Shown here: positions 37,068 through 48,101 of the stretch, piece by piece
Layout of the letters: each line of letters starts with the position of its first letter
How positions within the stretch are numbered: the stretch's first letter is position 1
NCBI RefSeq assembly: GCF_040712315.1
Contig: NC_134015.1
Span: 25,545,614 to 25,609,613, forward strand
Source of the DNA: Castanea sativa
Taxonomy: Eukaryota; Streptophyta; Magnoliopsida; Fagales; Fagaceae
DNA: 64,000 bases
Direction of reading: 5' to 3'
Notes under the pieces: model-generated
Database searches by the model: none
What the model was told of the DNA's origin: nothing
Seen by the model: only the letters and a program-made list of their open reading frames with translations
Program-made: the position numbers and the translations under genes

Positions 37068-37122
<55 letters not shown>
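37068..37122. repeat. (AT)n microsatellite, about 55 bp
   Basis: Uninterrupted TA dinucleotides. Confidence 0.95.
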
Positions 37123-37125
<3 letters not shown>

Positions 37126-37134
37126 TTCAAAAAT

Positions 37135-37135
<1 letters not shown>

Positions 37136-37164
<29 letters not shown>
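37136..37164. repeat. 29-nt G homopolymer
   Basis: 29 consecutive G followed by CCATGGCCCCCC, which could fold back on it. Homopolymer length is unreliable in most assemblies. Confidence 0.9.
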
Positions 37165-37166
<2 letters not shown>

Positions 37167-37708
37167 ATGGCCCCCCACCCTTCAACATAGCTCCGCCCCT
37201 GGCGGCTGCTATGCTCTCCGTCAGCTCTTTTCAATTATTTTGTTTTAATAATCAATCTTTCAGATGTCCTTATGACCACTTGAAATTAAGGTTGACTATT
37301 GTTTATTTCCTTTTGATTAATAACATTGACGTTTATCAAAAACAAAAAGAAAATCACAAAATCAAGAGTCTACCTACCATATATGATAATTGTGGTAAGA
37401 AAATAAAGAAATTAAAGAAGATATGAAATTCAAACCATAGACATCAAATACCAAATAGAGTTCTAGTATATCACTAGGCTATCACTAGAACCCATTTTCC
37501 TTTTTTTTTAGTAATGGTGAATGTATCCCCTAACCCTCCAAGTTGTCTGAATGGCAAAGAGAATGTAAAAAACATCATTGTTTTTCCTTTTTCTTTTTGT
37601 GTCTCTAGCAAGGCTCAATAATGAAACAGGATTTCTTATACATTTTTTAAATAATTTTTTAAGTGAGGTTCCTGATTGGTATTGTTTTTAGTGTAATAAA
37701 TTCATACG

Positions 37709-37729
37709 TGAGTGGATTCTCAAAATAAA
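37709..37729 (+). repeat. Micro-insertion TTCTCAAAATAAA with 11-bp direct repeats
   Basis: The insert TGAGTGGATTCTCAAAATAA lies between AAATTCATACG at 37698-37708 and 37730-37740. Confidence 0.65.
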
Positions 37730-38168
37730 AAATTCATACGGGAATGATGATATATCAATAAGAATTTGTTGAACAAAATTGTATCCTAATCCTTCCTTGT
37801 TAATGAGGATTGTCTACTAGTGAACCAAATTAAAAACAAAAGATTGCCTGTATCCTTGTGGACAATATTCAGGTGTAATTCTTTTGGCAGAGTATATTAA
37901 AATTTTCAATTAAATTTAAATATATACTTGCATTAATTAATGAAACATAAATATTATTATCATTTATAAGAACAATAAAAGATAATTTAATTATGTGTTT
38001 AAATTTAATTGGAGAATCCAACATGTCGCACCTAAATAATTGTACCAAAGTTAATTTTACCTTTAAAAAAATTAAAATGTATATATACATTTGATTGGGT
38101 TAGTTAGGGTGGGTTTAGGGTATTTTCCATTCCAACCTAAGTTTTAACAACTTTTATGTTTTTTACCA

Positions 38169-38291
38169 AAGACCTTGTAGCTGAATTGATATTTCCCCAT
38201 GCACAAAGTGCTTGGGGGTCTAGGGGGAAAAAGGGTTCAAACTGTGGAGTTAGCAACATGTTGTAATTATTTCTAAAAAAAAAAAAAACAA
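38169..38291 (+). repeat. Second SINE family (tRNA-derived)
   Basis: GACCTTGTAGCTGAATTGAT (A box), CCCCATGCACAAAGTGCTTG, GGGTTCAAACTG (B box), AGCAACATGTTGTAATTATT and an A-run. This is the order head, A box, B box, short 3' part, poly(A) of a short plant SINE. It is unrelated to the family at 27961. Confidence 0.75.
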
Positions 38292-38343
38292 CTTTTATGT
38301 TTTTGTAAATTACTTTTAATTTCATTAAATTTTCCATTCAACT

Positions 38344-38364
38344 TTTTTTCTTTTTGAGAATGAA
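38344..38364 (-). repeat. Micro-insertion, TTTTTGAGAATGAA, imperfect 14-bp repeats
   Basis: The flanks TTTTCCATTCAACT (38330-38343) and TTTACCGTTCAACT (38365-38378) agree at 12 of 14 positions. On the minus strand the insert reads TTCATTCTC(A)5 and then an A-rich tail. Confidence 0.55.
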
Positions 38365-38556
38365 TTTACCGTTCAACTGATGACCTAGTGGTTGAACTTT
38401 TGATCCAATGACTCAAAACTTAAGCTGATTCAAGTTTGAATTTGAATTTAATGTCTGAATCATGATACTAGTAGAGGAAATCTATCTAGAATTTCACACA
38501 TAAAGTATGAGTATTTAATAAGGTGTGACTTTCACCAATAAATAATAAAAACTTAA

Positions 38557-38736
38557 GAGAAATGATTTGTCCACAACATTTTTACAACAAATCCTAAGTG
38601 GCAGGATGTTACTGGTTGTTATTGTTGGGGCAAAAAAGTAATCTTAGTGTTAGGTTCAAATTTGAACCAATAACAACTAACCACCTATGATTTGTTGTAA
38701 AAATGTTGTAAAAATGTTGTGGACGTAGCACCTCTC
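38557..38736. mobile_element. Mutator-type MITE family E, copy 1 (180 bp)
   Basis: The termini are GAGAAATGATTTGTCCACAA on the left and, reversed, GAGAGGTGCTACGTCCACAA on the right. The core is TTTTTACAACAAATC with its mirror. A perfect 9-bp duplication, AAAACTTAA, flanks it (38548-38556 and 38737-38745). The centre contains GTTCAAATTTGAAC. Confidence 0.9.
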
Positions 38737-38777
38737 AAAACTTAAATGTCTGGAGCTATAGTTCAAATTAGCTGCCA

Positions 38778-38803
38778 AGTTCTTTCTCACAAAAAAAAAA
38801 AAA
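38778..38803 (+). repeat. Micro-insertion TTTCTCAC(A)n with 15-bp direct repeats
   Basis: The insert is 26 nt (AGTTCTTTCTCAC plus 13 A), flanked by perfect TCAAATTAGCTGCCA at 38763-38777 and 38804-38818. Confidence 0.8.
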
Positions 38804-38818
38804 TCAAATTAGCTGCCA

Positions 38819-39720
38819 TATTTGTAACTTCTGAATTTAATTTTAGTATACAGAACTACTAGGGTAATTCACATAGACGTATTAAATTCTTGAAATGCTC
38901 TTTAATTCCATAATTGACTAGATTAAACTTGTGCTACAATCAAAACTTTTTTTTTATATAATAATTATTATCCCTTTTGAGAAGAGAATCAATAACAAAA
39001 TTGAATACCAAACGAATGAAGTGACAAAGAGAGGTTTCTCGAAAAATAAAGAGAGAAAATTCATATTATTTGTGATTGTATGTTAATGTGACATAATAAG
39101 GATGACAAAGGAACTGTATCTACATCATGAGGAAGAATGGAAATGAAGTATACAATATTATGCTATTAAGTAGACAAACTTACAAATATACTCTTGCCAT
39201 CCAATGTCTAGGGACCATGTGAGTGATGAGAAGTGAGTTCGACTCATAGATATGAAACATTACAAGGATATCAATACCATTGAATTATCACTTCAACCCC
39301 TAATAGAGAAAATTAGATGTTTATCTTGAAGAGATATAGAACAATCAAAAATAAAGCCAACATATTAAATATACAAGATTTTTCACAGCATTTTTTATAT
39401 AACTTATGAAAGTGATATGTTGTAATTGAAACAATATAAATATTTATAGGACCTTGGCCACCAATAATTCCACATTTACTAGTGCCAATCACAATAAGCC
39501 ACTTTGAGAGATAAGAAGTCATGAAAATTTTTGAATCACTAAATTGATAGAAAAACAATAAGATATGTTCAAAATGAGATGCTCTACTTAAGTAGATTAG
39601 TATAAGAAAGAATCCAAAACAATAAGAAATGATACGGAAAAGATTTTAGTTAATTCAACTAATAAAGTATGTTATTGTTATTGGTTATTCCCATAATAAG
39701 TGGATGAGAGGGATTGAAAC
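38819..39720. other. Intergenic, no gene recognised
   Basis: AT-rich; no coding sequence or clear repeat seen. Confidence 0.4.
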
Positions 39721-39721
39721 A

Positions 39722-40204
39722 GGGTGGTCGATACCGTACCGGTACCGGCCGTACCGGCCGGTACGTACCGTACCGGTCAGTGCACCGGTACCGGTACACT
39801 TCTATTTTGTACCGAAAAAAATACCGGCTGTACCGGTCGCGTACCGGCCATACCAGCCAATTTCGGGCAATACCGGCCAATACCGGGCGTACTGGCCGGT
39901 ACAGAAAAAAACTTTTTTTTTTTTTTTTTTAGTTTTGTAATTTTTGAATTTTTGTAAGGACATAATAATAACTTATTTACACTAACTTATTAGTATTATT
40001 TGTTTTTTGTGTATGCAATGAACAACTAAACTTTCTATTTTTTATATTGTGTTTTTTTTTTCCTTTTAATTAATACTAAAGTTTAAAATTATGAATAATT
40101 TTTTCTGAATTGAGGTAATATTTTATGATAAACTTTTATATTTACTATAATATAAGTGAAATATTATATGCTTATAACCATGGTTCTAGAGATTTTAGTG
40201 TGTG

Positions 40205-40250
<46 letters not shown>

Positions 40251-40353
40251 GCGGTAAACCCGAAACGGTACACCGGTATTGACCGGTATCCGAAATATAT
40301 CGTACCGGTGACCAAACCGGTACAGCCTCCGGTACGGTATTGACTTCCTTGGA
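39722..40353. mobile_element. CCGGTA-rich inverted-repeat element, about 630 bp
   Basis: The left arm (39722-39905) and right arm (40249-40353) are packed with CCGGTA / TACCGG words. GATACCGTACCGG starts the left arm and AATACCGTACCGG (reversed) starts the right. Between them are a T-run (39912-39930), AT-rich DNA and (AT)n at 40209-40246. Several frames stay open (Tyr-Arg-Pro / Val-Pro-Val repeats) only because the repeat lacks stops; they are not genes. A decayed relative is at 11427. Confidence 0.65.
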
Positions 40354-41186
40354 TTGAAATCTAAGTTCTTTTTATTGAGAGAATTGGAAAATTTCATTAA
40401 GTTATAAGGCTTTTAACACTAATATATAGCATATTATTGTTATACCAAATACATTGAATTACATATTTCTGGCCAAACGCCAAAGGGGCCATTTAGGTGA
40501 ATTAGAAGGAGGATTCTTCTATGATGCAAGCATTAAGAAGGGCAAAAGGCAATGGAAAAATTAGGATATTACCCTATTACCGTATTTTGTTTTATTTTTA
40601 TCTTAAAAAGAATAAAAGGTTAGGGAAAAAGTTCAGTTTTTATAACGTATATTTTGCCATTAAAATATTAAGAAGTGTGAAACCAGCTCATTGGCTTGCT
40701 TTATATGATGGTTTTGGGTCCATTTAGAAAAGTTTAGTCCGTTAATAATTAGTTGAAATTATTGTTATGTGTTGCTTTTCCATGGTTTATTTATTTTGTA
40801 TAATATGTTGCATGTGATGTAAATGTGGAGTTGGTATCACCTTTACTCTACCATATTTTGCGCTGCATTTTATACCCTATCAATCATAATTTGTTATATA
40901 TTTTTTTTTCTAAAATAACCAAAATTAAAAACAAATATATAAAAAAAAAAATTATACATATGACATATCATAATTGGTAGAACACAAAAAATACGATGGA
41001 GTATATTTGATTAGAAAATTAACTTATATTGTAACATCATCCTATATTTGATAAGAACTTAATAAGTCAACTTACATTTTTTGTATTAAAAAAAAACATT
41101 CAAATTCAAATTTCTCCTTCTTCTATTTTCAACTTAAAAAAATAAATAAATAAAACCTCGTATCTATTATTCAGTAAAGTTTTTTT

Positions 41187-41236
<50 letters not shown>

Positions 41237-43111
41237 GTGGAGGGGGGTGGGGGAATTATCAAGTGAAGTTGGTGAACCCTTATAAATATGGGCTTTGCCC
41301 CTGATTTTTTAATTTTTTTTCCTAATATAATCAGTTTATATAAGAGTTTTATTTTTTATTTTTTTAAAGAGAGGTATTAAAGTATTGATTGGTTTCGCAC
41401 GTGTCATACTCATGTCAATTGCCTAGCGCCGAATTTTAGATGCTGGCCCACGCCTGAGAGAGAGGGAGTTCCACTTTTTGCCTCGTTAAATTTAATTAAT
41501 TTATTGCCCCCACTTGGCCACAGCATTTTACCATGATGCCACCTGAGGCCCACAACAGGCAGTTTGGTAGGGGGGCAAATCTGTAGATTCGTGGGACATA
41601 CAAGGGTACATCGGAAATACAAATTGCAACTCTGACATGGGACGGTGCTGTAGCTGGGGCGGTTACCTAGTCAAGAACGCAACCAGCTGAGTCGGCCTAA
41701 CACCCATTTTCCAATTTCTTTTCTTTCTTTTTTTATATTTATTTTATGTTTTAATAGAAAATTATAGGGCTATAAACTTTTGAGTAATCATAAACTATTT
41801 TACAAGTTATTGATGTGATTAATTTGTACTAATTTGAAACTAAATTTATTATTAATATAATATTTTTACTTATCAATAACCACTCATCACATCAGCTATT
41901 TGTAAAAATAGTTTATTACCTTACCATATTTCTAAACTTTTGTATAAATTTTTTTTACAAATGGTTGATATGGTAAGTAGTTACTGGTAATTAAAAAATT
42001 GAAGTTAGTAATGAGCTTAGATGAAAACTAATAAAAATATTGTAAAAATTGATGTCATAACAACAAATGGTAAAAATGTTGTAAACCAAGTTAGGTATGT
42101 GCCATTACTTTTTATTTTTTTATAAATAATTTCAAATTTTGTTAAAGGAAAATCCCTTTTGGCCCCAAAGTCTTTAATAATCATTATTTTTACCCTAATG
42201 ATTCATACTTTTTTTTGTTACATGTATATAAATTGTGCTACGTGTTTATGCTGTGCCCATTGGTGTTGTTCTACTTTATTTTAATTTTTCTTACTTTTTA
42301 TTATTATAGTTTTGTCACTTTATCCTTATTCGAAGACTCCAAAGTTTGATTTACAAGCTTAGGACTTCATTTTTGTTTCAAAGTCTTGAAAGAGGGATAA
42401 AGTGCTAAAATTATTGTGAAAGGGATAATTTAAATTAACAAATGTGCAATGTATCACGGGCTATGATTGTCTCTTTTTCTTAATTTTTGGAGGACTTTTG
42501 TAAACCTTAAGCCTTACTTTCTAAGGTGGAGAGGAAAAAACAGGGATTTGATATGCCAACCAATTCTAATTTAAAGGGTGTTTTATAATTTATTAAGCCA
42601 ATTTGATTTGCCAATCAACTGTGCTTGGTCTTTAAGCTTGAATTGACTCAAGCAATATCAAGCTAGATGAAAGTTCAAACATCTAATCGCTCAGCTCAAC
42701 TTAGCTCATTTTAATCCTATGTAATATTACATATTTTGAAAAAATTTACATTTTTAAAATTAAATTTCAAACCAAAATAATTTGAGTTAATGGTAACTAA
42801 TCAAATTGGTTAAATGATACCAGAAATTAAGAAAAATAAAACTAAAATAATCAACTTCAAGAACTATAATATATATGTAATCTCTAATCTTTAATATATA
42901 CTAACCTCATCATATGCGCTCTGCACGTGCAATGAGGGTCTTTTTTTTATGTTGAGTTTAATGTAATTTTTCAATTTGAATTTATCTTAGTGAGGTTACA
43001 CCAAAAGGAATTTTTAAGAAATTTAAATTTAGGATTTGAAATAGAATAAACTATGGGTTTAGTGTGTACTAGTATTTTAGAAAAAAAAAATGTATCAAAC
43101 ATATGTGAGAT
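40354..43111. other. Gene-free; T-run and one low-copy-looking island
   Basis: It contains a T homopolymer of about 45 nt at 41190-41235 followed by a G-rich patch. 41395-41715 has a balanced composition (CACGTGTC near 41399, AGTCGGCC near 41690) without a recognisable exon. 42893-42935 (ACTAACCTCATCATATGCGC) faintly resembles a Helitron 3' end on the minus strand. A weak copy of family-E words occurs near 42058-42100. Confidence 0.4.
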
Positions 43112-43121
43112 ATATTTAAAT

Positions 43122-43290
43122 GAGAAGTGCTACGTCCACAACATTTTTACAAAAAATTATAGGTGGTTAGTTGTTATTGGTTCAAATTTGAATTTAATAC
43201 TAAGATTACTTTTTTGCCTCAACAATAGTAACCAATAACAACCTGCTACTTATGATTTGTTATAAAAACATTATGGACACATTATTTCTC
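43122..43290. mobile_element. Mutator-type MITE family E, copy 2 (169 bp)
   Basis: The termini are GAGAAGTGCTACGTCCACAA on the left and GAGAAATAATGTGTCCATAA (reversed) on the right. ATATTTAAAT flanks it perfectly on both sides (43112-43121 and 43291-43300), a 10-bp duplication. It matches copy 1 inverted (AGGTGGTTAGTTGTTATTGG and the TTACTTTTTTGCC centre). Confidence 0.9.
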
Positions 43291-43300
43291 ATATTTAAAT

Positions 43301-44165
43301 AGAGAGTGTGCTAATTTTTAGAAAAAAGGTTTGTCTGGTATTTTTTTTTTTTGAATTTTGTTAAATTAAAATTTAACCCCAATTTTTATTTTTTAAGAAT
43401 AAGGATTATTTAATTAGATTAGGAGTATTTTTGATATTTTTTGAAACCATTGCTGACTTTTTAAATCCTCTTAATAAGAAAATTCTTAGGTACTTCTAAA
43501 GTATGAAGAAATAGTGTTCCTTACTCTCACATTCATAGTGGACTTCACCATGAATTTAATGAGTAGATCCCATCATTTTTTTTTTTTTGAGAAACAAACG
43601 CACACACACACACATATATATATAGGGAAGGAGATAAGATAAGGGAATATACTCAAATCCAACACTAAAACTGCATGCGAGTGGATCCCACCATAAATGT
43701 GAGAGAAAGGAATATCTAAGAATTACTCACTTTTAATAGATAGAGATAAATCCAAAAACGTTTGACTTTTGAACTTTGGTTAACTTCATAATATTTTGTC
43801 ACATAAACTTTTAATGCCTCATAATTTACAATTTTGCACATCATGATTCTATTATACAATTTTGCACATCATGATTCTATTATATTTTTTAAAACTAATT
43901 TTAAATTACCATTTTTTTAATTTAAACCATTCATTAAAATCTTACCAAATTATATTTTCTTTAAACAGTAGAACATATAGTTCCTTATAGATAGACAATC
44001 ATAATTAATGCATAATAACGCATCAAAAATAAATAAATACATATTAATAACTACCATATTTATTAAATTTTATATTTAGTCAACAAATAAATAAAAGATA
44101 GAAAATTTTGTTTGCTAAACTTTCCTATGCATTGCATTGGTGAGAAAGGCATATCACAAAACCTT
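43301..44165. other. Intergenic, no gene recognised
   Basis: It includes a possible inverted-repeat MITE (about 43490-43730) interrupted by (CA)n/(TA)n at 43600-43624. A short tandem duplication of CAATTTTGCACATCATGATT lies at about 43830-43880. Confidence 0.4.
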
Positions 44166-44182
44166 TTTTTTTTTTAATAGGA
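44166..44182 (-). repeat. Micro-insertion, T-run, 16-bp near-perfect repeats
   Basis: T(10)AATAGGA lies between CATATCACAAAACCTT (44150-44165) and CATATCCCAAAACCTT (44183-44198), 15 of 16 identical. The head sequence is unlike the TTCTC class. Confidence 0.6.
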
Positions 44183-44587
44183 CATATCCCAAAACCTTGA
44201 AACTTGTAAGAGGTTGTTATAATTTACATTCAAAATTTTTTTTTATTTAATAATTACTACTGCTCATTTAAGTTATTCTTTTATTGAAACTTAAAAAGTT
44301 GGAAAGGGAAATGGGTTGTAGTTTAATTGGCACTCCCCTATTCTTTTTTTATTTTTATTATTATTAATTAAGATAGCTAATAACAACCTATATTAATTTA
44401 TCATCACAAAAGAAGGGGTGAGATTTTTTTAGAAACAAGAATAAGACAGTAGTGTGGCCTCATTATAGCAGTCTTGATTAGATGGTGGTTTCATAGATAA
44501 ATTTTAAATTGGAAAAATAAAGTGGAAGGTGGGATTAAAAATAAAATGAATTGAGAATTAAAGGGAAAAAAAAAAAAGTAGAATAAG

Positions 44588-44700
44588 AAATTTAGGGTTC
44601 AAACTCAACCTACACCAAAAATTGATTGGTATCTTAATCTAAGGATAAAGAGTTATCATCATGAACATATGCTATAGGTTGAAATTCTCAAATAAATAAA
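44588..44700 (+). repeat. SINE (27961 family), 5'-truncated
   Basis: It begins near the B box (GGGTTCAAACTC), then ACACCAAAAATTGATTGGTA, AAAGAGTTATCATCATGAAC, TAGGTTGAAATTCTC and AAATAAATAAA. The 3' end is therefore TTCTC(A)-rich, the same as the micro-insertions. Confidence 0.75.
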
Positions 44701-44880
44701 CAGAAAAAAGGAAAAAAAAATTACATTCATTTTTTTTTTCTTTCCATTTTTGCCCAATTGACCTGAAGGACATGCTGCTATTCTGAGTAATGAATTCATG
44801 CACTTTGCTCTGTTTTCGTGACAGAGCCAAGTGCATGACGTAAAAAAAATGAAAGGCCAGTTAACCAGACTGAAAATTAA

Positions 44881-45023
44881 GAGTCCGTTTGGTATATGTG
44901 TTTAAAAATTAAAAATTATTATTTGAAAGCATTTGTGAAAATATAGGTGAAAAAGTGTGTGAAAATACATATAATATTGTTTAAAAACTAAAAAAAATTG
45001 TTTAAAAACATAAACTAAACACC
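44881..45023. mobile_element. Family C MITE (GTCCGTTTGGTATATG termini)
   Basis: GAGTCCGTTTGGTATATGTG at the left. The right end reversed is AAGGGTGTTTAGTTTATG. The inner text TTTAAAAATTAAAAATT is mirrored by the closing TTTAAAAAC/TAAAAA words. Confidence 0.5.
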
Positions 45024-45286
45024 CTTAATTAACACAAACCAATAAAAAATATAAAAATATAAAAATTTTAAAAGAGCTAATCATGGACATTAAAAGATAA
45101 CAAATTCAAATTAACAATAATCGAGCCAAAAAATAAAAATAAAAATAAAACCCATCCCATTCCAATTACTAACAAATACAGAAAAATTAAAAAGGAAAAA
45201 AAGAAAAGGGAAAAACCCTCTGTCTACATATGAACAGCTAGCCAGCTCTCTCAAATTTTCATAACCTCTCTCACTCTGTCGCTCAA

Positions 45287-45500
45287 CAATAAAAGGGACC
45301 TCTTCCCTTTCCCACTCTGTCTTTCCTTCTCATTTTTTATCCTTTTCGCTTCGCAACACCTCTCTCCCTCTTTGGATTGAGACATCACATAACACATTTT
45401 CACATTCCAGACCCATCTCTTTCCTTCTTTAGCACTCTTCTCTCTTCTTCCTCTCCCTTTTATTCTATATATTATAAGTCACAGAATCCCACGCATACAC
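45287..45500 (+). promoter_or_regulatory. Probable promoter/leader region of the XTH gene
   Basis: A TATA-like TCTATATATTATAAG lies at 45463-45477, about 90 bp before the ATG. A second, AATAAAAGGGACC, lies at 45288-45300, followed by a long CT-rich stretch typical of plant leaders. Which one is used cannot be told. (CA)n at 45499-45523 lies in the leader. Confidence 0.4.
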
Positions 45501-45566
45501 ACACACACACACACACACACACAAGAAAAACAAGAACTAAAGGATCACATATAATAAAATAAAAAA

Positions 45567-48101
45567 ATGGGGTTCTCTTATCTGGGTTGTCTTGTAATGG
45601 TTTGTTGTTTACAACTTGGGGTTCTTGTTTCTGGGTCAACCAAGAATTTGCCAATTATCCACTTTGATGAAGGGTATACTCATCTCTTTGGTGAGGATAA
45701 TCTGGTTGTAGTTAGAGATGGCAAATCGGTTCATCTTTCTCTGGATGAAAGGACAGGTTGTTTGTTGGACTTTTTACATAGTTTTGGCGTGTTATATGGT
45801 TTTGATTGTTTCTTCTTCTTCTTTTTTGGCCTTTTGAAGCTTTGACTGATTCTTTGGCTTTTTGGTGGTGTATAGGCTCTGGATTTGTGTCACAGGACCT
45901 TTACCTTCATGGCTTTTTCAGTGCTTCCATTAAGTTGCCTGCTGATTACACAGCTGGTGTTGTTGTTGCGTTCTATGTGAGTTATCATATTCCATTATCT
46001 CATTCAAAAATACCCTGAAATTGTTTTTACTTTTTTATTTCGTTTGTCTCCTAATCTGTGAAGATTATGTTTAAAGTTAGATTATTTAAGAATTTTAAGC
46101 AAAACCCAGATTTTATTTTTTGTTTTGGGATTGATTTACAAGGTTTTTAAGTGTAAAGATGGTTCTTTTTATATTCAAGCTGAATAACCTCATTAACCAG
46201 AGCAGGGTGGTTTTTTTGTTAAAGCCAACATGGGTTTCTCTTTAATCTGTTTTTATTTTCATCTCAAGGTCATTAATAACAGACCAAGTTCAAATTTTGG
46301 GATCAAAGTGATAACACTCAGTGGAGAATTTATTACTAGATTGTCACTTCCAGTGCATATAACAAAGTTTTTTTTGAAGTTGGAAGATTTTGTTAAGTTT
46401 TTTTTGAAGTTGGAAGATTTTGTTAAAAGTTTGAACCAGCAAAGTCATTTGCTTTTCTTATTCAAGTTTATATTGTGATTACAGATGTCAAATGGTGATA
46501 TGTTTGAGAAGAACCATGATGAAATCGATTTTGAGTTTTTGGGTAACATCAGAGGCAAAGATTGGAGGATTCAGACCAATATTTATGGCAATGGAAGTAC
46601 CAACGTTGGCAGAGAAGAGAGATACAATCTCTGGTTCGACCCCGCAGAAGATTACCATCAATACAGCATTCTCTGGACTGATTCTCAAATCATGTAAGCA
46701 TAAATCATCAATACCCCACACACCATTTTTGGTTTCTCTTTCGTTTTTTTACACAATTTTAGATTTGTATGACCTTTTTAGATATCTTCTCTGACAAACA
46801 AAAGCTTTTTATGAGTTGGTTTTTACATTTATTCACTAATAGTTTCGTATTGTGAAGTGTTGAAAATGCTTTTTTAGATGTTTGATGTGTTTGTTGCGCC
46901 TATGCTCTCTTCTCTGCTACAGAAATCAGAATCTGCTTTGGTTTTATTCTTTTTTCCTTCAATTACTAGATGCCCCTGTTTCATCAAACTTATGTTTCTT
47001 TTAATAGCATTACTTATTGATCAAGTTGATGCACAGTTTGGTTACTTAAAGAGGTCAATGACAGATCAGAAGCTTTGAATTGTAGATTTTGTAACTTTAT
47101 ATGTTTTGATGTGATCGACCCAAAATCCACTTATTTGGTGTGAATTTATAGAATAGGGAATCAAAAGATCCAATAATTTTGTCTGGTTAGATTCAAATTT
47201 TATATATTTTTCTTTCTTAGTTATCTCAGCAACTAGTTCGAGGGTAAGTTTTTGTAATTTAGCTGGAGCATTCTCATACCTCTGTAATTAGAAATTTCAA
47301 CTTTTCCTTATATACTAATAATAGTTTATAAAAGTTTTTGTCAAAAAAAAAAAAAAAAAGTTTGTAAAAGTTCACGCTTTTGTTTTGTATGTATCATACC
47401 TCTCTACTTTTAATTTTTCATCTATTGTTATAAAATATATATTAAATAAGATAATATTATATCTTAACAGTTAAAAATTAAGTATGGTACATACCAAAAA
47501 AAAGTTGCATACTGTGGAATATATTAATCAGTCTAGTGTCTGTTTGGATTTTTGAAAATTGATAATATCCTTCTTGTGTCTGTTTTTTCATTGCAGATTT
47601 TATGTAGACAATGTTCCCATTAGAGAGTTTAAGAGAACAGAATCTATGGGTGGTGACTTCCCTTCTAAGCCAATGACTTTGTATGCCACAATATGGGATG
47701 GTTCTGATTGGGCTACCAATGGAGGCAAATACAGAGTAAACTACAAATATGCCCCCTACATTGCGGAATTCTCCGATCTTGTCCTTCACGGCTGTGCAGT
47801 TGATCCCATTGAACATATGGCAAGGTGTGACAATGCTGAAGGTTCTGAAGGAATTCCTACTGGTGTCACACGGGTGCAAAGAATTAAAATGGAGGGTTTT
47901 AGAAAGAAGCACATGACATATTCTTATTGCTATGATCACATTCGGTACAAAGTTCCCCCATCTGAGTGTGTGATTAATCCCCAAGAAGCTGAGAGACTCA
48001 GGACATTTGACCCTGTTACATTTGGAAATGGCCGACGCCACCATAGTAAACGACACCACCATAGCCGAATAAGCCAGGCCAAGGTTACTTCTTCCATTTG
48101 A
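45567..48101 (+). CDS. XTH28: Xyloglucan endotransglucosylase/hydrolase, XTH27/28 type
   Basis: Four exons: 45567-45756, 45876-45976, 46485-46693 and 47597-48101 (stop TGA ending 48101), 334 codons, all GT/AG. Secreted GH16 enzyme that cuts and rejoins xyloglucan chains in the wall. Visible: signal peptide (1 to about 23, hydrophobic MVCCLQLGVLVSG); FDEGYTHLFGE; catalytic HDEIDFEFLGN at 108-118 with nucleophile E110, D112 and acid/base E114; N-glycosylation sequon NGS at 133; WDGSDWAT; C-terminal XET_C domain with HGCAVDP, YSYCYDH and PSEC cysteines; basic His/Arg-rich tail. The text follows Arabidopsis XTH28 as I remember it, including the motif FEKNHDEIDFEFLGNIRG and the length (about 332). 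Group III-B, so transglucosylase activity is expected to dominate. Intron 2 carries a 30-bp tandem duplication and intron 3 a micro-insertion. XTH27 is the alternative name. Confidence 0.95.
46365..46424. repeat. 30-bp tandem duplication in XTH intron 2
   Basis: The unit AAGTTTTTTTTGAAGTTGGA plus AGATTTTGTT occurs twice in a row with no difference, at 46365-46394 and 46395-46424. Confidence 0.9.
47337..47358 (+). repeat. Micro-insertion TTTGTC(A)n in XTH intron 3
   Basis: Flanked by AGTTTATAAAAGTT (47323-47336) and AGTTTGTAAAAGTT (47359-47372), 13 of 14 identical. Confidence 0.65.

Larger units (their letters stand above)
36338..37202. mobile_element. Inverted-repeat element with CCAAGGG/CCAGGGG termini
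   Basis: The left terminus is CCAAGGGTAGAGCCAAAAAT. The right terminus reversed is CCAGGGGCGGAGCTATG. CGGCTG is directly repeated outside both ends (36332-36337 and 37203-37208). The interior is AT-rich with (CA)n/(TA)n near 36412-36440, a long (AT)n at 37068-37122 and a G-run at 37136-37164, then CCATGGCCCCCC. No transposase; the class is not assigned. Confidence 0.55.

Noticed and set aside
39659..39957. Overlapping open frames rich in Tyr-Arg-Pro or Val-Pro-Val
   Set aside because: They are translations of the CCGGTA repeat in several frames at once; the repeat simply lacks stop words.
42893..42935. Possible minus-strand Helitron end
   Set aside because: The terminal CTAG is not intact (CTAA/TTAG) and no start was found.
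47478..48062. 194-codon minus-strand frame over XTH exon 4
   Set aside because: Antisense shadow of a confidently identified exon.
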